A stretch of 64,000 nucleotides of DNA from Symbiodinium natans. Taxonomy: Eukaryota > Sar > Dinophyceae > Suessiales > Symbiodiniaceae. The stretch is from positions 1 to 64,000 of the forward strand of contig CAJNDS010000453.1 of NCBI GenBank assembly GCA_905221605.1, read 5' to 3'. Position numbers and translations under genes: made by a program. Below the pieces are notes generated by a model. It ran no database searches. It was not told the DNA's origin and was given only the letters and a program-made list of their open reading frames with translations. Below, in pieces: positions 1 to 10,195 of this stretch; position 1 is the first letter of the stretch, and each line of letters begins with the position of its first letter.

Positions 1-1
1 C

Positions 2-3000
2 ACCTCCTACACCAAAGGAAGACCATTGAGAACGATCAAGCAGGTAGCAAGCGAAAATGGATTTGAAGCTTGGAGAATGTTGGTTGAAGAGCATCAGCCC
101 CACACGAGAGCAAGAAGCTTACAACTCCTCAACTCAGTCCTCAATCACAAGTTCGATGCCAAGAAGTCAACTCAAGAGAACTTGCTGAAATTCGAAGAGA
201 TGATCGAAGAGTATGAACGAGCTAGTGGTTCAGTCATGGATGACGATTTGAAGGTGTCCGTTGTTCTAGGCGGCACAGATGGAGCAGTTCGTCAACATTT
301 GCTCTTGAACCAGAAGGAAACGTCAAAGTATGGCACTCTTCGTCAGTATCTCTTGTCCTATGAACAAGCAACAAGGTGGACAACGACAGACCTGATCAAC
401 TCAGGAAAGGACCACCAAGGACAGGCTGACATGGACATCAGCAGGATTGAAGATAAAGGAAAAGGAAAGGACAAGTACTACAAAGGAAAAGGTAAGTGGA
501 GCCACAAAGGCAAAGGAAAGCAGTTTGGAGGATACAAAGGCAAGTTTGGAGGAAAGAAAGGTCGAGGAAAAGGCGAGTTCCAGTACTACAGGAAAGGACG
601 AGGAAGAGGATTCAAAGGCAGAGGAAAGAAAGGACGAGGTTGGTCAAAAGGAAGAGGAAAAGGCTACAACAAAGGAGGAAAAGGAAAAGGACATGGTGCA
701 GGTGTTTGCCACTATTGTCAGAAGCCAGGACATTTCGAAGCTCAGTGCAGGTTGAAGCAAAAGGACTTACAAATGGGAACAGTCAGACAAGCCCAAGAAG
801 ATGATTCCCAAAGTGTTCGAACGCAAAGCACCACACTCCCAAGTACTTCCTCAACGGCTACCTCAAGCAACTCGAGAAACACAGCAGCTACGAATCGAGC
901 GACAGTGAGACAGATTTCCATGTTTCACATTGGAGAAGAGCCAGAGAACTTCCCCGAAGTCTTTGACCTTGATGAAAACGAAGATGAGATTGAGATTTCG
1001 TACTTCGGTGGTATTCTCCGTGTTGCAGAAGTGGAAGAGTACTTCATAGGAGAAGGAGATCAAGAAAGTGAAGATGAAGATGATGAACTGATGAGATGGT
1101 ATTCAGAAGATCGAAAAGAACCACGAGAAGAAGTTCAATTTGTTCGAGCTGTTGAAGAAATTTATGAAGGAAGTCCGCTTCACGAAAGGATTGAAGTCAT
1201 TCTCGATTCAGGTGCAGATGCATCTTTGGTTCCGATGTGGTTAAGCAAAGAAGGATTGATGATGAAAAGCAGCAAAAGAACAACCCTTCAAGATGCGCAG
1301 GGAAAGAGCATCAGAACGGATGGTCAACGAATGTTGAATCTCACCTTCTGTGGTCGTGATGGTGCAGTCACGAAAGTCCAAGAAGCGTTCACAGTGGCAA
1401 GCGTTCTGAACCCACTGATAGCCATCGGCAAATTGTTCCGAGCCGGTTGGCAACTCAAGAACGAAGAACAAGAAGGACTAACACTAACAGATGGTGAAGT
1501 TTGCATCCCTGTTCACTACCACAAGAACTCGTTGGTGGCGTACGCATACGTTCAGACACCCTCAAAGATCTACAGGAAGATGTCGAACGAAATCTGCGTG
1601 ATCAGAACGATTGTGCAGTTGAACAGCCACCTTCAAGGAGCCATTGACAAGCAAGAACCTGGATGGCACGATACAGACAGTTTGGTCATCGTGAAGCACT
1701 CCGAGAGACAGAAGAGATTTGAGAATCCATCATTTGTGTACAGCGCGAGAAATTTCCCTTTCAGAAGCACTCTGGTCAAAGAAGAAGAAGGCTGGAGAGC
1801 GATCGAAGTTTCGAAAAAGTACAACCAGAAGATGGATCCCTTTGAAGAGTTCGAAGGTGGGGAGTATGAGACCGTCACAGCGATTTCCACGAAACCCATT
1901 CCAATTTGGCTTTTGGGTACTCCTGTTTCGCCAGAAGAAAGAGCAGAACAAGAAAGCAACAGCAACGACTTTTGGAGGATTGACAAAGGTGAATTGGTTC
2001 GGTACCACATGACACCGAGAACAGTCCTGTTCTACCCCATCGGCGTCAAGAATTGTCCTGTTGAATTTTCAGACATTGAAGAGGAGAGACACACGTATGG
2101 AGAATGCGTGTATGCAACAGAGACCTATGAGAAAGAAGACAATTGGTTCACAGACTTTTCCCCACTTGAAGAACCGTTCCGTTTACCTTGGTGCGGACAG
2201 ACAAGATTCAGAATCAAGCCAGAAGCGTTACCTCAAGAAGTACCACAAGAAGAACGTCATGTTCCACGACAACGAGAAGATGTTCCTATGGAAGAAGAAC
2301 AACCTTTGGCAGTCCAAGCTGAGCACCCTGAAGCACTAGAAGTGGTTGAAGAAAGCTTTGTTCATGAAGGTATCGAGTACAACTCCGAAAAGAGCAGTCT
2401 TCGTGAACTTCAAGCACTAGCCAGACTTTATGGTGCAAAGACCTCAGGAAGCAAGAAGCAGATCCTGAAGAGACTTGCTGGCATTGTTCGAGAAGAAAGA
2501 TTGGAAGTACAATTCCAAAAGAGCAGAGATGAGCATGATGCACAGGTTATTCCTGTGAGAATTCCAAAAGAACCTTCAGAAGAAGAACGAGAAGCTCACT
2601 CGTTGACGCATTTACCATTTCAACCTTGGTGCGAGCATTGTGTGGCGATGAAGAGCAGAGAAGACCCTCACCGCTCAAGCGGAATGAAGCTCACATCGTC
2701 AGCAGACAGTGCAAAGCCTTGGTTATCCTTTGATTTCTGCTATACAGCAACCACAGGAAGTGAAGAATCCCCAGCAGTGGCGTTGGTCCTCGTTGACAGC
2801 TGGACGAAGGCAGTTCTTGCAGTCCCAGTTGAAAGGAGAGGAGGTCCAGACAACGTACGTCATCTTGCTGAAGCAATTGTTCACTTTTCGACACAACTTG
2901 GTTACAGCAGTATTTGCTTGAAAGCAGATAACGAAGGAACTTGCAGAGCAGTCAAAGAAAAGGTACAAAAGATCAGAAGTGGTCTTGGTTTGAGCACCGT

Positions 3001-6000
3001 TTTGGCCGACAGCATCCCCTATGACCACGAGTCCAATGGAGCAGCTGAAAGAGCAATTCAGACTGTCAGAAGACAAAGTAATACTCTCATGGATGAACTA
3101 CGAGCACGAACAGAACTTTCACTACCTCATAGTCACCCCGTGATGAGTTGGTCATTCAGACACGCGTGTTGGCTACTCAATCGATTTTCCAGATCGAGCA
3201 GTACAGGAAAGACAGCCTACGAAGTGATTCACGGTTACCCGTACAGCGGGAAGTTGCTAGCATTTGGCAGCACCGTGATGGCGAAGAGGCTGAAGCACAA
3301 CAAGAAAGGAGATCGACTCTGGAATGCCGGAGTATTTGTCGGTAAGACAGATCAAGACACCTGGTTGATAGCCCAGGTAGATGGCATCCATATCACAAGA
3401 AGTGTGCGAGCGCTACCAGAACAATATGACCCAAGGAGAGTCAGCAACGTGAGTACGCACACCTGGCAGATCAAGCAGTCCATGCTTGGTACAAGAGTTT
3501 TGCCAGAAAGCAAAAGAGCCAGAGCGAGACCTCAAGTCTTGCCTGCTATTGCTGAAGAGGAGCAACAGCGACTTGAAGACCAAAGAGAAGAAGATGATGG
3601 ACCTGGTGATGAAGCCGGTTACGATGCCACGAGCAGTGAAGAAGAAAGTGAAGAAAAGAAGAGCAAAGCCACCTCCAGAGATGAGGAAGAAGAGAGAGGC
3701 CACATGAGTGAAGCAGAGATCTTGGAAGATCAAGAACAACCAGACCAAGAAGAGTCAAAGAAAAGATCTTTTTCAGTCGGAGATGACGCTATGCTTTCCG
3801 ACATGGCGGAAGCTATGAAAGCAGCAAAAGTTCCAAGAGAAGTTTCAGCAGAAGCATCGAGATCGAGTTCGGTGAAGCATCCAACAGAATTTGAAGAAGT
3901 TGGTTCCCCAAGCAAGATTCCACGACACCGTCCTGAAGCTCCAAGATTTCAGCGTGGAAGTATCAACAGAGCAGAAGTATTTTCCAACATGCCTCATGAT
4001 GATGAAGTGTTCGAAGAAGAAGAGTTTTGGACATTTTCAGAGGATGAAGAAGAACCTGAAGTTGAGCCAGAGAAAGAGAAAGAAGCCACAAAGGTTCCAC
4101 CATCGTTTTTCGATGAAGAAGCAGGGCCACCAGAAGTTGATCCTGAATTTCTCCAAGAACTTGATGATGAAGCTACAGAGAAAGAAATTAGAAGACTCAC
4201 AAAGATGGAAGTCATCGAGCTTGTTGCTACAGAAGAAGAAGAAAGCACAAGCAGAATTCCGTTTGCAGATACAGCCAAAGAGAAGTTCAAGTGGTTGACA
4301 ACGAAGCTGGTAAAAGATTGGCGATTTCGAGAGAACACAGATTTTGTGCCGGATGGAAAGCTCAAGAATGGCACTGGACAACGTTGTTGGCAGAGACGTG
4401 CACGGCTAGTTGCACGAGAATACAAAACAGAAGGAAAAAGAGAGGACGTCTTTAGTCCTGCGACGAGCCCAGGAATCACGAAGCTCATACCCATCCTAGC
4501 ACTGATCAACAGTTGGTCAATCTACTCGTTGGACGTGAAGGACGCATTCCTTCAAGTACCTCAAAGAACGAGCTGTTTATGCAAAGTACCAGAAGAAGGA
4601 GCTCATGTAGTCAGAGAAATGACAAAAGAAGAAAGAGAAGAAGCAGGAAGTCTCAGCAGTTTTTCCAGTTGGTGTTGGAAGCTAAGGAGAGTTCTCCCTG
4701 GTCAGCGTGACGCATCGAGTCTGTGGTCAGACTATTGCGACGAACTCCTGACTGGTGAAGGTTTCGAGAGGAGCACTGGAAATCCCGCACTTTACAGACT
4801 ACTGAAGACAAGCAGCAATGGAAAGAAGTTTGTTGCAGCAATATGCATTGTGCATGTTGATGATCTTCAGATGGCAGGAAAGCAGAAGACTGTTGAGCCG
4901 ATTCTCAGAAGCCTCGAGAAGAAAGTCAAACTTCAGATCGAAGGTCCGTTTTTGACGGAAGAAGAGTACAACAGAGGATATTCAGAAGGAAGTGTCAGAT
5001 TCCTCAAGAGAAAGTATTCCTTCGAGAACCACGAGCTGAGAATTTGTTCCGACGGAAAGTATTCCAAGAAGCTGGTGGAGATCCTCAATTTGCAGAAGAG
5101 GAAGAGCAAGAATAGCCCTTGCACTCCAGCATCTCAAGAACCAGATTTTTCTCCAGAACTTCCAGAAGAAGAAGCAACAAAGTACAGGTCAGCAGTTGGC
5201 ATTTTACTCTATGTTGCCCAGGACAGACCTGACATTCAGTTTGCGACAAGAAATTTGTCGACGAAAATGGCAAAGCCCACACAGCGCAAGAAGAAGGAGC
5301 TCGAGCACCTTGCACTCTACCTCAAAGGAACAGCCGACTACAGTATCACCTACAAGAAGACAGAAAAAGGAACGTCAGCTTTGAGCAGACCAAGAAACCT
5401 CAAGAACTACAAGCCCGAGAACAGCAGCGATGAGGAGAAAGCAGAACAAGAAGGAGAGCACCTCCTAGAATTTTTCAGCGACAGCGATTGGGCTGGTGAC
5501 AAGGAGACAAGGAAGAGCGTGAGTTGCGCTACGTTCTTTCTCAACGGAATGTATTTTTATTCCTACTCACGTACCCAAAGAAGCATCAGTCTATCATCAG
5601 CGGAAGCTGAGTACCTCGCGTTGACAGGAGCAGCGAGCGAAGCATTCGGACTACATTGTGCGATCCGGTCCTTAACCGGTGAGCCCGTGAACCTCAAGGC
5701 ATTCACTGACAGCAGTGCGTGTAGAGGTATTACAAACCGTCAAGGAGTAGGGCGAATAAAGCACCTACAGATCAGACTGCTATGGTTGCAGTCAGCAGTC
5801 AAAGAAGGAAGACTGACGGTACACGCAGTTCCCACGAAAGAGAACACTGCGGATATAGGAACAAAGGCATTGTCAGCAAAGCGTGTGAAGTTTTTACTTC
5901 ACCGACTACGCATGAAAGGACCCTCAGGAAGAGTAGGTCAAGAAGAACAAGAAGAATTTGAGAAGGAAGAGATGGTCAGAAGATTGGAGAAAGTTTTCAG

Positions 6001-7675
6001 AAGCAAAAGAGGTATTATTTTGGCATTATCAGCTATGGCATGCAGTTCAGAGGCGAAGAAGATACAAGAAGAGAGCGACAGCAGAGAACCACGTGCAGTC
6101 TCAGTTTTGGGAAGCATGTTTTGCAGCAGCATGAGAAGTTTTGCAGTCGCATGTCATGCAGTTGTGCAGTTTGTTTTTGCCTCAGCAGCAGAGACCCCTC
6201 AAGCACCTCAAAGTGAAGAACAAAAGACAGAAGCTGTAGAAGGAAGCAGCATGAGCATCACTGAGTTTGTCCTAGTGATCGTCTTGGTGTTGTTTGCAGC
6301 GTTCTACGCGTGGCAGCAGATTCCCGTGAAGAAAGAGAAAGAGGAGAGCGAAAGCGAAGAGTCAAGCGAAGACCAGATGAAGAAGAGAGGAAAGAAGTCT
6401 GCGCAGAGTCGCAGAAGGAAGCGAGTCCAAAAGCAAGAAGATGAAGAAGGAGAAGAAGTAGAAGATGAGGAGACAGAGAAGAAGAAGATTCGTTCAAGCG
6501 CCTCAGCCAAGGTAGAAGAAGCCGACGACCTCACCGACGACGAGTTCAGGAAGCGCCTCTTGGATAGGAAAGAGAAGTTGAAGGAGAAGTTTGAAGAGCT
6601 GAAGAAGAAGGAGTCTGAGCTTGAGAAGAAGGAAGCAGACCTAAAGAAGAGAGAGAGCGTTGTCTTGAAGGCCGAGAAAGAAGCAGAGGAGAAGGTCGAG
6701 AAAGCGTTGGCTCGAGAGAAAGAAGTTGAAGAGAGAATGGAGCAAGCGAAGGCGTGGCAGAAGGAGAACGAGGAAAGAGAGCAGCACTACGTGGAGAGAG
6801 ACGCATGGTTTGAGCAAGAGAAGGCAAGGTATGCCTCGGAAAGGTTGAGCGAGTACCGCAAGGAGAACGAGTTCCAGAAGGACGACCACAACCAGAGAGT
6901 GGTGAAGTTGAAAGAAGCAGAGAGAGATTTGAGAGCCCAGATCCAAAGGAACGAAGCGACGATTGAATGGCTGGAAAGTGAAGTCAAGAAGCAGCAGCGA
7001 GAAGCGAAAGAAGATTTCGACCGGTATGCCAAGAAGATCGGGTACCACCTCAAGAAGATCGACGAGTACGAGAAGAGACTTGGTATTCCGGAAGATGAGA
7101 AGATGGTAGCAGATCAAGAGAAGAAAGAAGAAGAACCCCAAGAAGCCAAAGAACCACAAGAAGTCCAAGGAGCACAAGAAGAAGCAGAAGCTGAAGAAGA
7201 GGAAGAGAACGAGACCGAGAAGCCCACAGGACCAGGAAGAAGTTCGGTCATAGCCGAGTTCACGCACCTCGGGTACATTTGGCACTTCAACAAGAAGACG
7301 CAGCAGTACAGAGCAGCCAGAGAAGACAAGAAGGGAGCCCCAGAATTCAAGAATACGCCCGTGAAGGGACGTGAGACCTGGAACGCCGTGGTGGACATTT
7401 ACAAGAAGCACAGTGTTTGGTTGAACAACGAGAAGGAAGTCGAGCGATGGCAAGAAGAACAAGACCAGAAGCGTGTGGAGAAGCTTGTTCACGAACGTCT
7501 ACAACAAGAACAGTTCCAGTACAACCAGAAGGGCAAAGGAAAGAAGCCAACGAACCCTGGCAAAGGCTGGGGATGGCAGCAAGACCAGAGCTGGAGCAAC
7601 CAGCAATGGCAAGAAGCAGGTTGGTACGACCAGTACGGCAACTACCACGAGACTTGGTTTCAGCAGACGCAGTAA
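2..7675 (+). CDS. Copia gag-pol polyprotein with C-terminal coiled-coil extension, 5' partial
   Basis: The frame is open from base 2 to the stop at 7673-7675. The first residue counted here is a TTG at 26, so the true start lies upstream. Residue numbers are from 26. A gag-like helical region is followed by a Lys/Gly-rich basic tract (about 145-225) and a CCHC zinc knuckle (CHYCQKPGHFEAQC, about 229-242). The aspartic protease has DSGAD near 393. A SAP-like segment (about 788-818) precedes the integrase H-H-C-C finger (about 857-873). The integrase core has D near 901, D in KADNEG near 966 and E in NGAAER near 1008. Reverse transcriptase covers about 1430-1625, with HVDD near 1609 in place of the usual YVDD. 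RNase H covers about 1815-1957 (SDSDWAGD, SSAEAEY). The remaining 550 or so residues are not part of a standard copia polyprotein: a hydrophobic segment (about 2077-2097), a Glu/Lys-rich coiled coil (about 2165-2358) and a Gln/Trp/Gly-rich tail. No frameshift or internal stop is present, so gag and pol would be made as one chain unless the RNA is processed. Confidence 0.93.
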   Translation, partial: TSYTKGRPLRTIKQVASENGFEAWRMLVEEHQPHTRARSLQLLNSVLNHKFDAKKSTQENLLKFEEMIEEYERASGSVMDDDLKVSVVLGGTDGAVRQHLLLNQKETSKYGTLRQYLLSYEQATRWTTTDLINSGKDHQGQADMDISRIEDKGKGKDKYYKGKGKWSHKGKGKQFGGYKGKFGGKKGRGKGEFQYYRKGRGRGFKGRGKKGRGWSKGRGKGYNKGGKGKGHGAGVCHYCQKPGHFEAQCRLKQKDLQMGTVRQAQEDDSQSVRTQSTTLPSTSSTATSSNSRNTAATNRATVRQISMFHIGEEPENFPEVFDLDENEDEIEISYFGGILRVAEVEEYFIGEGDQESEDEDDELMRWYSEDRKEPREEVQFVRAVEEIYEGSPLHERIEVILDSGADASLVPMWLSKEGLMMKSSKRTTLQDAQGKSIRTDGQRMLNLTFCGRDGAVTKVQEAFTVASVLNPLIAIGKLFRAGWQLKNEEQEGLTLTDGEVCIPVHYHKNSLVAYAYVQTPSKIYRKMSNEICVIRTIVQLNSHLQGAIDKQEPGWHDTDSLVIVKHSERQKRFENPSFVYSARNFPFRSTLVKEEEGWRAIEVSKKYNQKMDPFEEFEGGEYETVTAISTKPIPIWLLGTPVSPEERAEQESNSNDFWRIDKGELVRYHMTPRTVLFYPIGVKNCPVEFSDIEEERHTYGECVYATETYEKEDNWFTDFSPLEEPFRLPWCGQTRFRIKPEALPQEVPQEERHVPRQREDVPMEEEQPLAVQAEHPEALEVVEESFVHEGIEYNSEKSSLRELQALARLYGAKTSGSKKQILKRLAGIVREERLEVQFQKSRDEHDAQVIPVRIPKEPSEEEREAHSLTHLPFQPWCEHCVAMKSREDPHRSSGMKLTSSADSAKPWLSFDFCYTATTGSEESPAVALVLVDSWTKAVLAVPVERRGGPDNVRHLAEAIVHFSTQLGYSSICLKADNEGTCRAVKEKVQKIRSGLGLSTVLADSIPYDHESNGAAERAIQTVRRQSNTLMDELRARTELSLPHSHPVMSWSFRHACWLLNRFSRSSSTGKTAYEVIHGYPYSGKLLAFGSTVMAKRLKHNKKGDRLWNAGVFVGKTDQDTWLIAQVDGIHITRSVRALPEQYDPRRVSNVSTHTWQIKQSMLGTRVLPESKRARARPQVLPAIAEEEQQRLEDQREEDDGPGDEAGYDATSSEEESEEKKSKATSRDEEEERGHMSEAEILEDQEQPDQEESKKRSFSVGDDAMLSDMAEAMKAAKVPREVSAEASRSSSVKHPTEFEEVGSPSKIPRHRPEAPRFQRGSINRAEVFSNMPHDDEVFEEEEFWTFSEDEEEPEVEPEKEKEATKVPPSFFDEEAGPPEVDPEFLQELDDEATEKEIRRLTKMEVIELVATEEEESTSRIPFADTAKEKFKWLTTKLVKDWRFRENTDFVPDGKLKNGTGQRCWQRRARLVAREYKTEGKREDVFSPATSPGITKLIPILALINSWSIYSLDVKDAFLQVPQRTSCLCKVPEEGAHVVREMTKEEREEAGSLSSFSSWCWKLRRVLPGQRDASSLWSDYCDELLTGEGFERSTGNPALYRLLKTSSNGKKFVAAICIVHVDDLQMAGKQKTVEPILRSLEKKVKLQIEGPFLTEEEYNRGYSEGSVRFLKRKYSFENHELRICSDGKYSKKLVEILNLQKRKSKNSPCTPASQEPDFSPELPEEEATKYRSAVGILLYVAQDRPDIQFATRNLSTKMAKPTQRKKKELEHLALYLKGTADYSITYKKTEKGTSALSRPRNLKNYKPENSSDEEKAEQEGEHLLEFFSDSDWAGDKETRKSVSCATFFLNGMYFYSYSRTQRSISLSSAEAEYLALTGAASEAFGLHCAIRSLTGEPVNLKAFTDSSACRGITNRQGVGRIKHLQIRLLWLQSAVKEGRLTVHAVPTKENTADIGTKALSAKRVKFLLHRLRMKGPSGRVGQEEQEEFEKEEMVRRLEKVFRSKRGIILALSAMACSSEAKKIQEESDSREPRAVSVLGSMFCSSMRSFAVACHAVVQFVFASAAETPQAPQSEEQKTEAVEGSSMSITEFVLVIVLVLFAAFYAWQQIPVKKEKEESESEESSEDQMKKRGKKSAQSRRRKRVQKQEDEEGEEVEDEETEKKKIRSSASAKVEEADDLTDDEFRKRLLDRKEKLKEKFEELKKKESELEKKEADLKKRESVVLKAEKEAEEKVEKALAREKEVEERMEQAKAWQKENEEREQHYVERDAWFEQEKARYASERLSEYRKENEFQKDDHNQRVVKLKEAERDLRAQIQRNEATIEWLESEVKKQQREAKEDFDRYAKKIGYHLKKIDEYEKRLGIPEDEKMVADQEKKEEEPQEAKEPQEVQGAQEEAEAEEEEENETEKPTGPGRSSVIAEFTHLGYIWHFNKKTQQYRAAREDKKGAPEFKNTPVKGRETWNAVVDIYKKHSVWLNNEKEVERWQEEQDQKRVEKLVHERLQQEQFQYNQKGKGKKPTNPGKGWGWQQDQSWSNQQWQEAGWYDQYGNYHETWFQQTQ

Positions 7676-8246
7676 GAAGGAAAGAAGCGTCGTGAAGGTC
7701 AAGCAGTGAGAGCATTGTACATTTTGTACATAGCAAGAGAACCACGTAAGACTTGAAGATTCTGCACAGAAAGAATTCGCAAGAAGATTCAAGAACTGGT
7801 CAATCTAGAAACCCAATATGTCTAGAGAAGTCCAGTAATTGTTTCAAGAAGTTTCACACAGGATAAGAAGGCATAGGAAAGGTTACAAGGCGGCAGAAGA
7901 GCCAAGAAGCCGAAGAGCCAAGAAAAGAAACAAGATGCCCGAAACAAGAAAAGCTCCAGTAGGCTAAGTAGGGAGCGAGAGAAATCCCTCCTACGGGCCT
8001 GGAGGCAAAGAGCTCATAGGCTGAGCCTAACTAGAAGTAGAGAAGAACATGTAGTTGTACAGAAGTTTCGAGAAAGGATCATGTACAGTTTTTCGATCCA
8101 AGAACCAAGGGGAGAAGTACAGCCAGGTAAAAGACCAAGAACAATGGAGACGAAAGTCCCTGGCAGTTTCAAGTACTCTACAGAAAGCCCTTTCGACTTT
8201 ACGAGTTTGCAGAACACGAAACCCGCAAGAACTTTCTGAGGCGGGG
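7676..8246 (+). other. Untranslated 3' region of the copia element with polypurine tract
   Basis: I see no convincing gene between the polyprotein stop and the candidate LTR. The strand is purine-rich with many AAGAAG runs. TGTACATTTTGTACA at about 7717-7731 is a short dyad. GAGGCGGGG at 8238-8246 is the best plus-strand priming (polypurine) candidate because TGTT follows it directly. Short open frames here (for example 8055-8264) have no recognisable content. Confidence 0.5.
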
Positions 8247-8449
8247 TGTTCGATTGTCACATAGTGCATGAGTATCCCAAGTAGGACCATTACCCTGTGA
8301 AGCAGGAATGCAGAGAACGGCATGAAAGCATGCATGTTTGTCCGAACAGGCTTAAGCACCGCCCTCAGTGCGAAAGCAGGAAAAGTGTAGACCGTGAGTG
8401 TTTTGTTTGTAGAGTGGGAAGATGGCTGTAGAAGCCATGATTTTCAACA
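8247..8449 (+). repeat. Candidate 3' LTR of the copia element (203 bp)
   Basis: It starts TGTTCGA directly after a polypurine-like tract and ends TTCAACA, giving the 4-bp inverted ends TGTT...AACA expected of copia LTRs. At 8450 the sequence changes abruptly to an AT-rich minisatellite. The 5' LTR is outside the window, so the boundaries are inferred from the termini only. Confidence 0.4.
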
Positions 8450-10195
8450 AGATACGGATACTTTTCAGATTCTTGGAGAAATATAATCATGTATAATTAC
8501 TTCTCAGATTCTTGGAGAAGCAAAACCATGAGATATGGATACTTTTCAGATTCTTAGAGATTCGAAATCATGAGACGTGGATACTTCTCAGGTTCTTGGA
8601 AAACCAAATCATGAGAAATGGATATTTTTCAGAATCTTGGAAAACCAAAATCATGAGATATGGATACTTTTCAGGTTCTTGGAGAATCAAAATCAAGAGA
8701 TATATATATTTTTTAGATTCTTGGAGAACCAAAACCATGAGACATGGATACTTTTCAGACTCTTGGAGAATCGAAATCATATGATATAGATACTTTTCAG
8801 GATCTTGGAGAAGTAAAGCCATGAGATATGATTGCTTCTCAGATTCTTGAAGAAAGCAAAATTATGAGACGTGGATATTTTTCAGATTCTTAGAGAACCG
8901 AAATCATGAGATATGATATTTTTCAGATTCTTGGAGAATCAAAATCATGAGATATGGATATTTTTCAGATTCCTGATAAATGAAGTCTGGAGAACAAAAA
9001 CCACGAGATATGGATATTTTTCAAGAGTTTCGAGAATCAAAATTATGAGATATGGAGACTTTTCTTGGAGAATTCAAAACCATGAGATGGGAAGATTTTT
9101 CAGGTTTTTGAAGACCCAAAAATCATGAGATGAGGATATTTTTCAGAAATTTCGAGAATCAAATCATGAGATATGGATATTTTTCAGATGCTTATAGAAC
9201 AAAAACATGAGATATAAGATTCGTGGAGAACCAAAATCCAGAGACGTATATATTTTTCAAAATCTTGGAGAATCAAAATCATGAGATGTGGATATTTTTC
9301 AGATTCTTGGAGTATGGATACCTCTCAGCTTCTTGGAGAAACGAAATCATGAGACATAATTACTTCTCAGATTCTTGAATAAGGAAAACCATGAAATATG
9401 GATTTTTTTAGATTCTTTGAGAATAGAAATCATAGGATATAGATATTTTTCAAGTTCTTAGAGAATCAAAATCATGAGATATAGATATTTTTCAAGATCT
9501 TAGAGAATAAAAACCATGAGATATAGATATTTTCCAAGTGTTTCGAGATACAAAATCAAGAGGCGTAGATATTTTCTAGATTCTTAGAGAATCAAACCCA
9601 TGAGATATAAATATTTTTCAGATTTTTGGATATCCAAAGCCATGAATTAAAGATATCTTTCAAGTCCTTAAAGAATCAAATTCTTGAGATATAAATACTT
9701 TTCCGAATCCTAGAGAAGCAAAACCATGAAATATATCTATATTTCTAATTCTTAGAGAACCAAAATCATGAGAATTAGATACTTTGCAAATTCGTAGAAA
9801 AACAAATCCATGAGATGAAGATATTTTTCAATCCTTAAAGAAATAAAAATATGAAATATACGTATTTTTTAAGTCCTTAGAAAATAAGAATCATGAAATA
9901 TACATATTTTTCAAATTCTCAAAGAACCCAAGCCATGAGACGTAGATACTTTTCAACAACCATGAAATATAGATATTCTTCAAATTCTTAGAAAACCGAA
10001 AATATGAAATAAAGATACTTTTCAAGTTCTTAAATCCATGAAATATAAATTTTTTTCAAATTCTTAGAGAAAAAAATTATGAAATATAGATTTTTTTCAA
10101 ATTCCTAGAGAACCAAAACCATATTTTAAAACACCATGAAATAAAGATACTTTCAAATTCTTAGAGAACCAAAAATCATGAAACATAGATATTTT
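8450..10195. repeat. AT-rich minisatellite, about 42-bp unit, about 40 copies
   Basis: A unit resembling GAGATATGGATATTTTTCAG + ATTCTTGGAGAATC + AAAATCAT recurs every 40-43 bp. Early copies (8450-9350) are close to each other. Copies become more A-rich and divergent toward 10.2 kb. Many units contain GATTCT-TGG-AGAATC, a 6-bp dyad with a 3-base loop. Because 42 is divisible by 3, some frames stay open and encode a 14-residue periodic peptide around NHEIW and FRFLEN. I regard these as by-products of the repeat. Confidence 0.9.

Larger units (their letters stand above)
1..8449 (+). mobile_element. Ty1/copia-type LTR retrotransposon, 5' end outside the window
   Basis: The domain order gag, protease, integrase, reverse transcriptase, RNase H is the Ty1/copia (Pseudoviridae-like) order, with integrase before RT. 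The body is 2-7675. An untranslated stretch of about 570 bp follows, then a purine-rich GAGGCGGGG (8238-8246) directly before TGTT, where a 3' LTR would start. The reading frame is unbroken, so the copy is young or recently active. The 5' LTR, primer binding site and target-site duplication cannot be seen because the element enters from the left edge. Confidence 0.9.

Noticed and set aside
6641-7492. 283-codon minus-strand frame opposite the copia tail
   Set aside because: Leu-rich mirror of the Glu/Lys-rich coiled-coil coding strand.
8512-9128. Periodic peptide frames with NHEIW...FRFLEN units as a repeat protein
   Set aside because: Open only where the unit is exactly 42 bp; they break at once where the unit is 40, 41 or 43 bp, and no non-repeat flank resembles a protein.
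8450-10195. CRISPR-like array
   Set aside because: Repeats are contiguous with no unique spacers and drift gradually. This is a minisatellite in eukaryotic-looking DNA.
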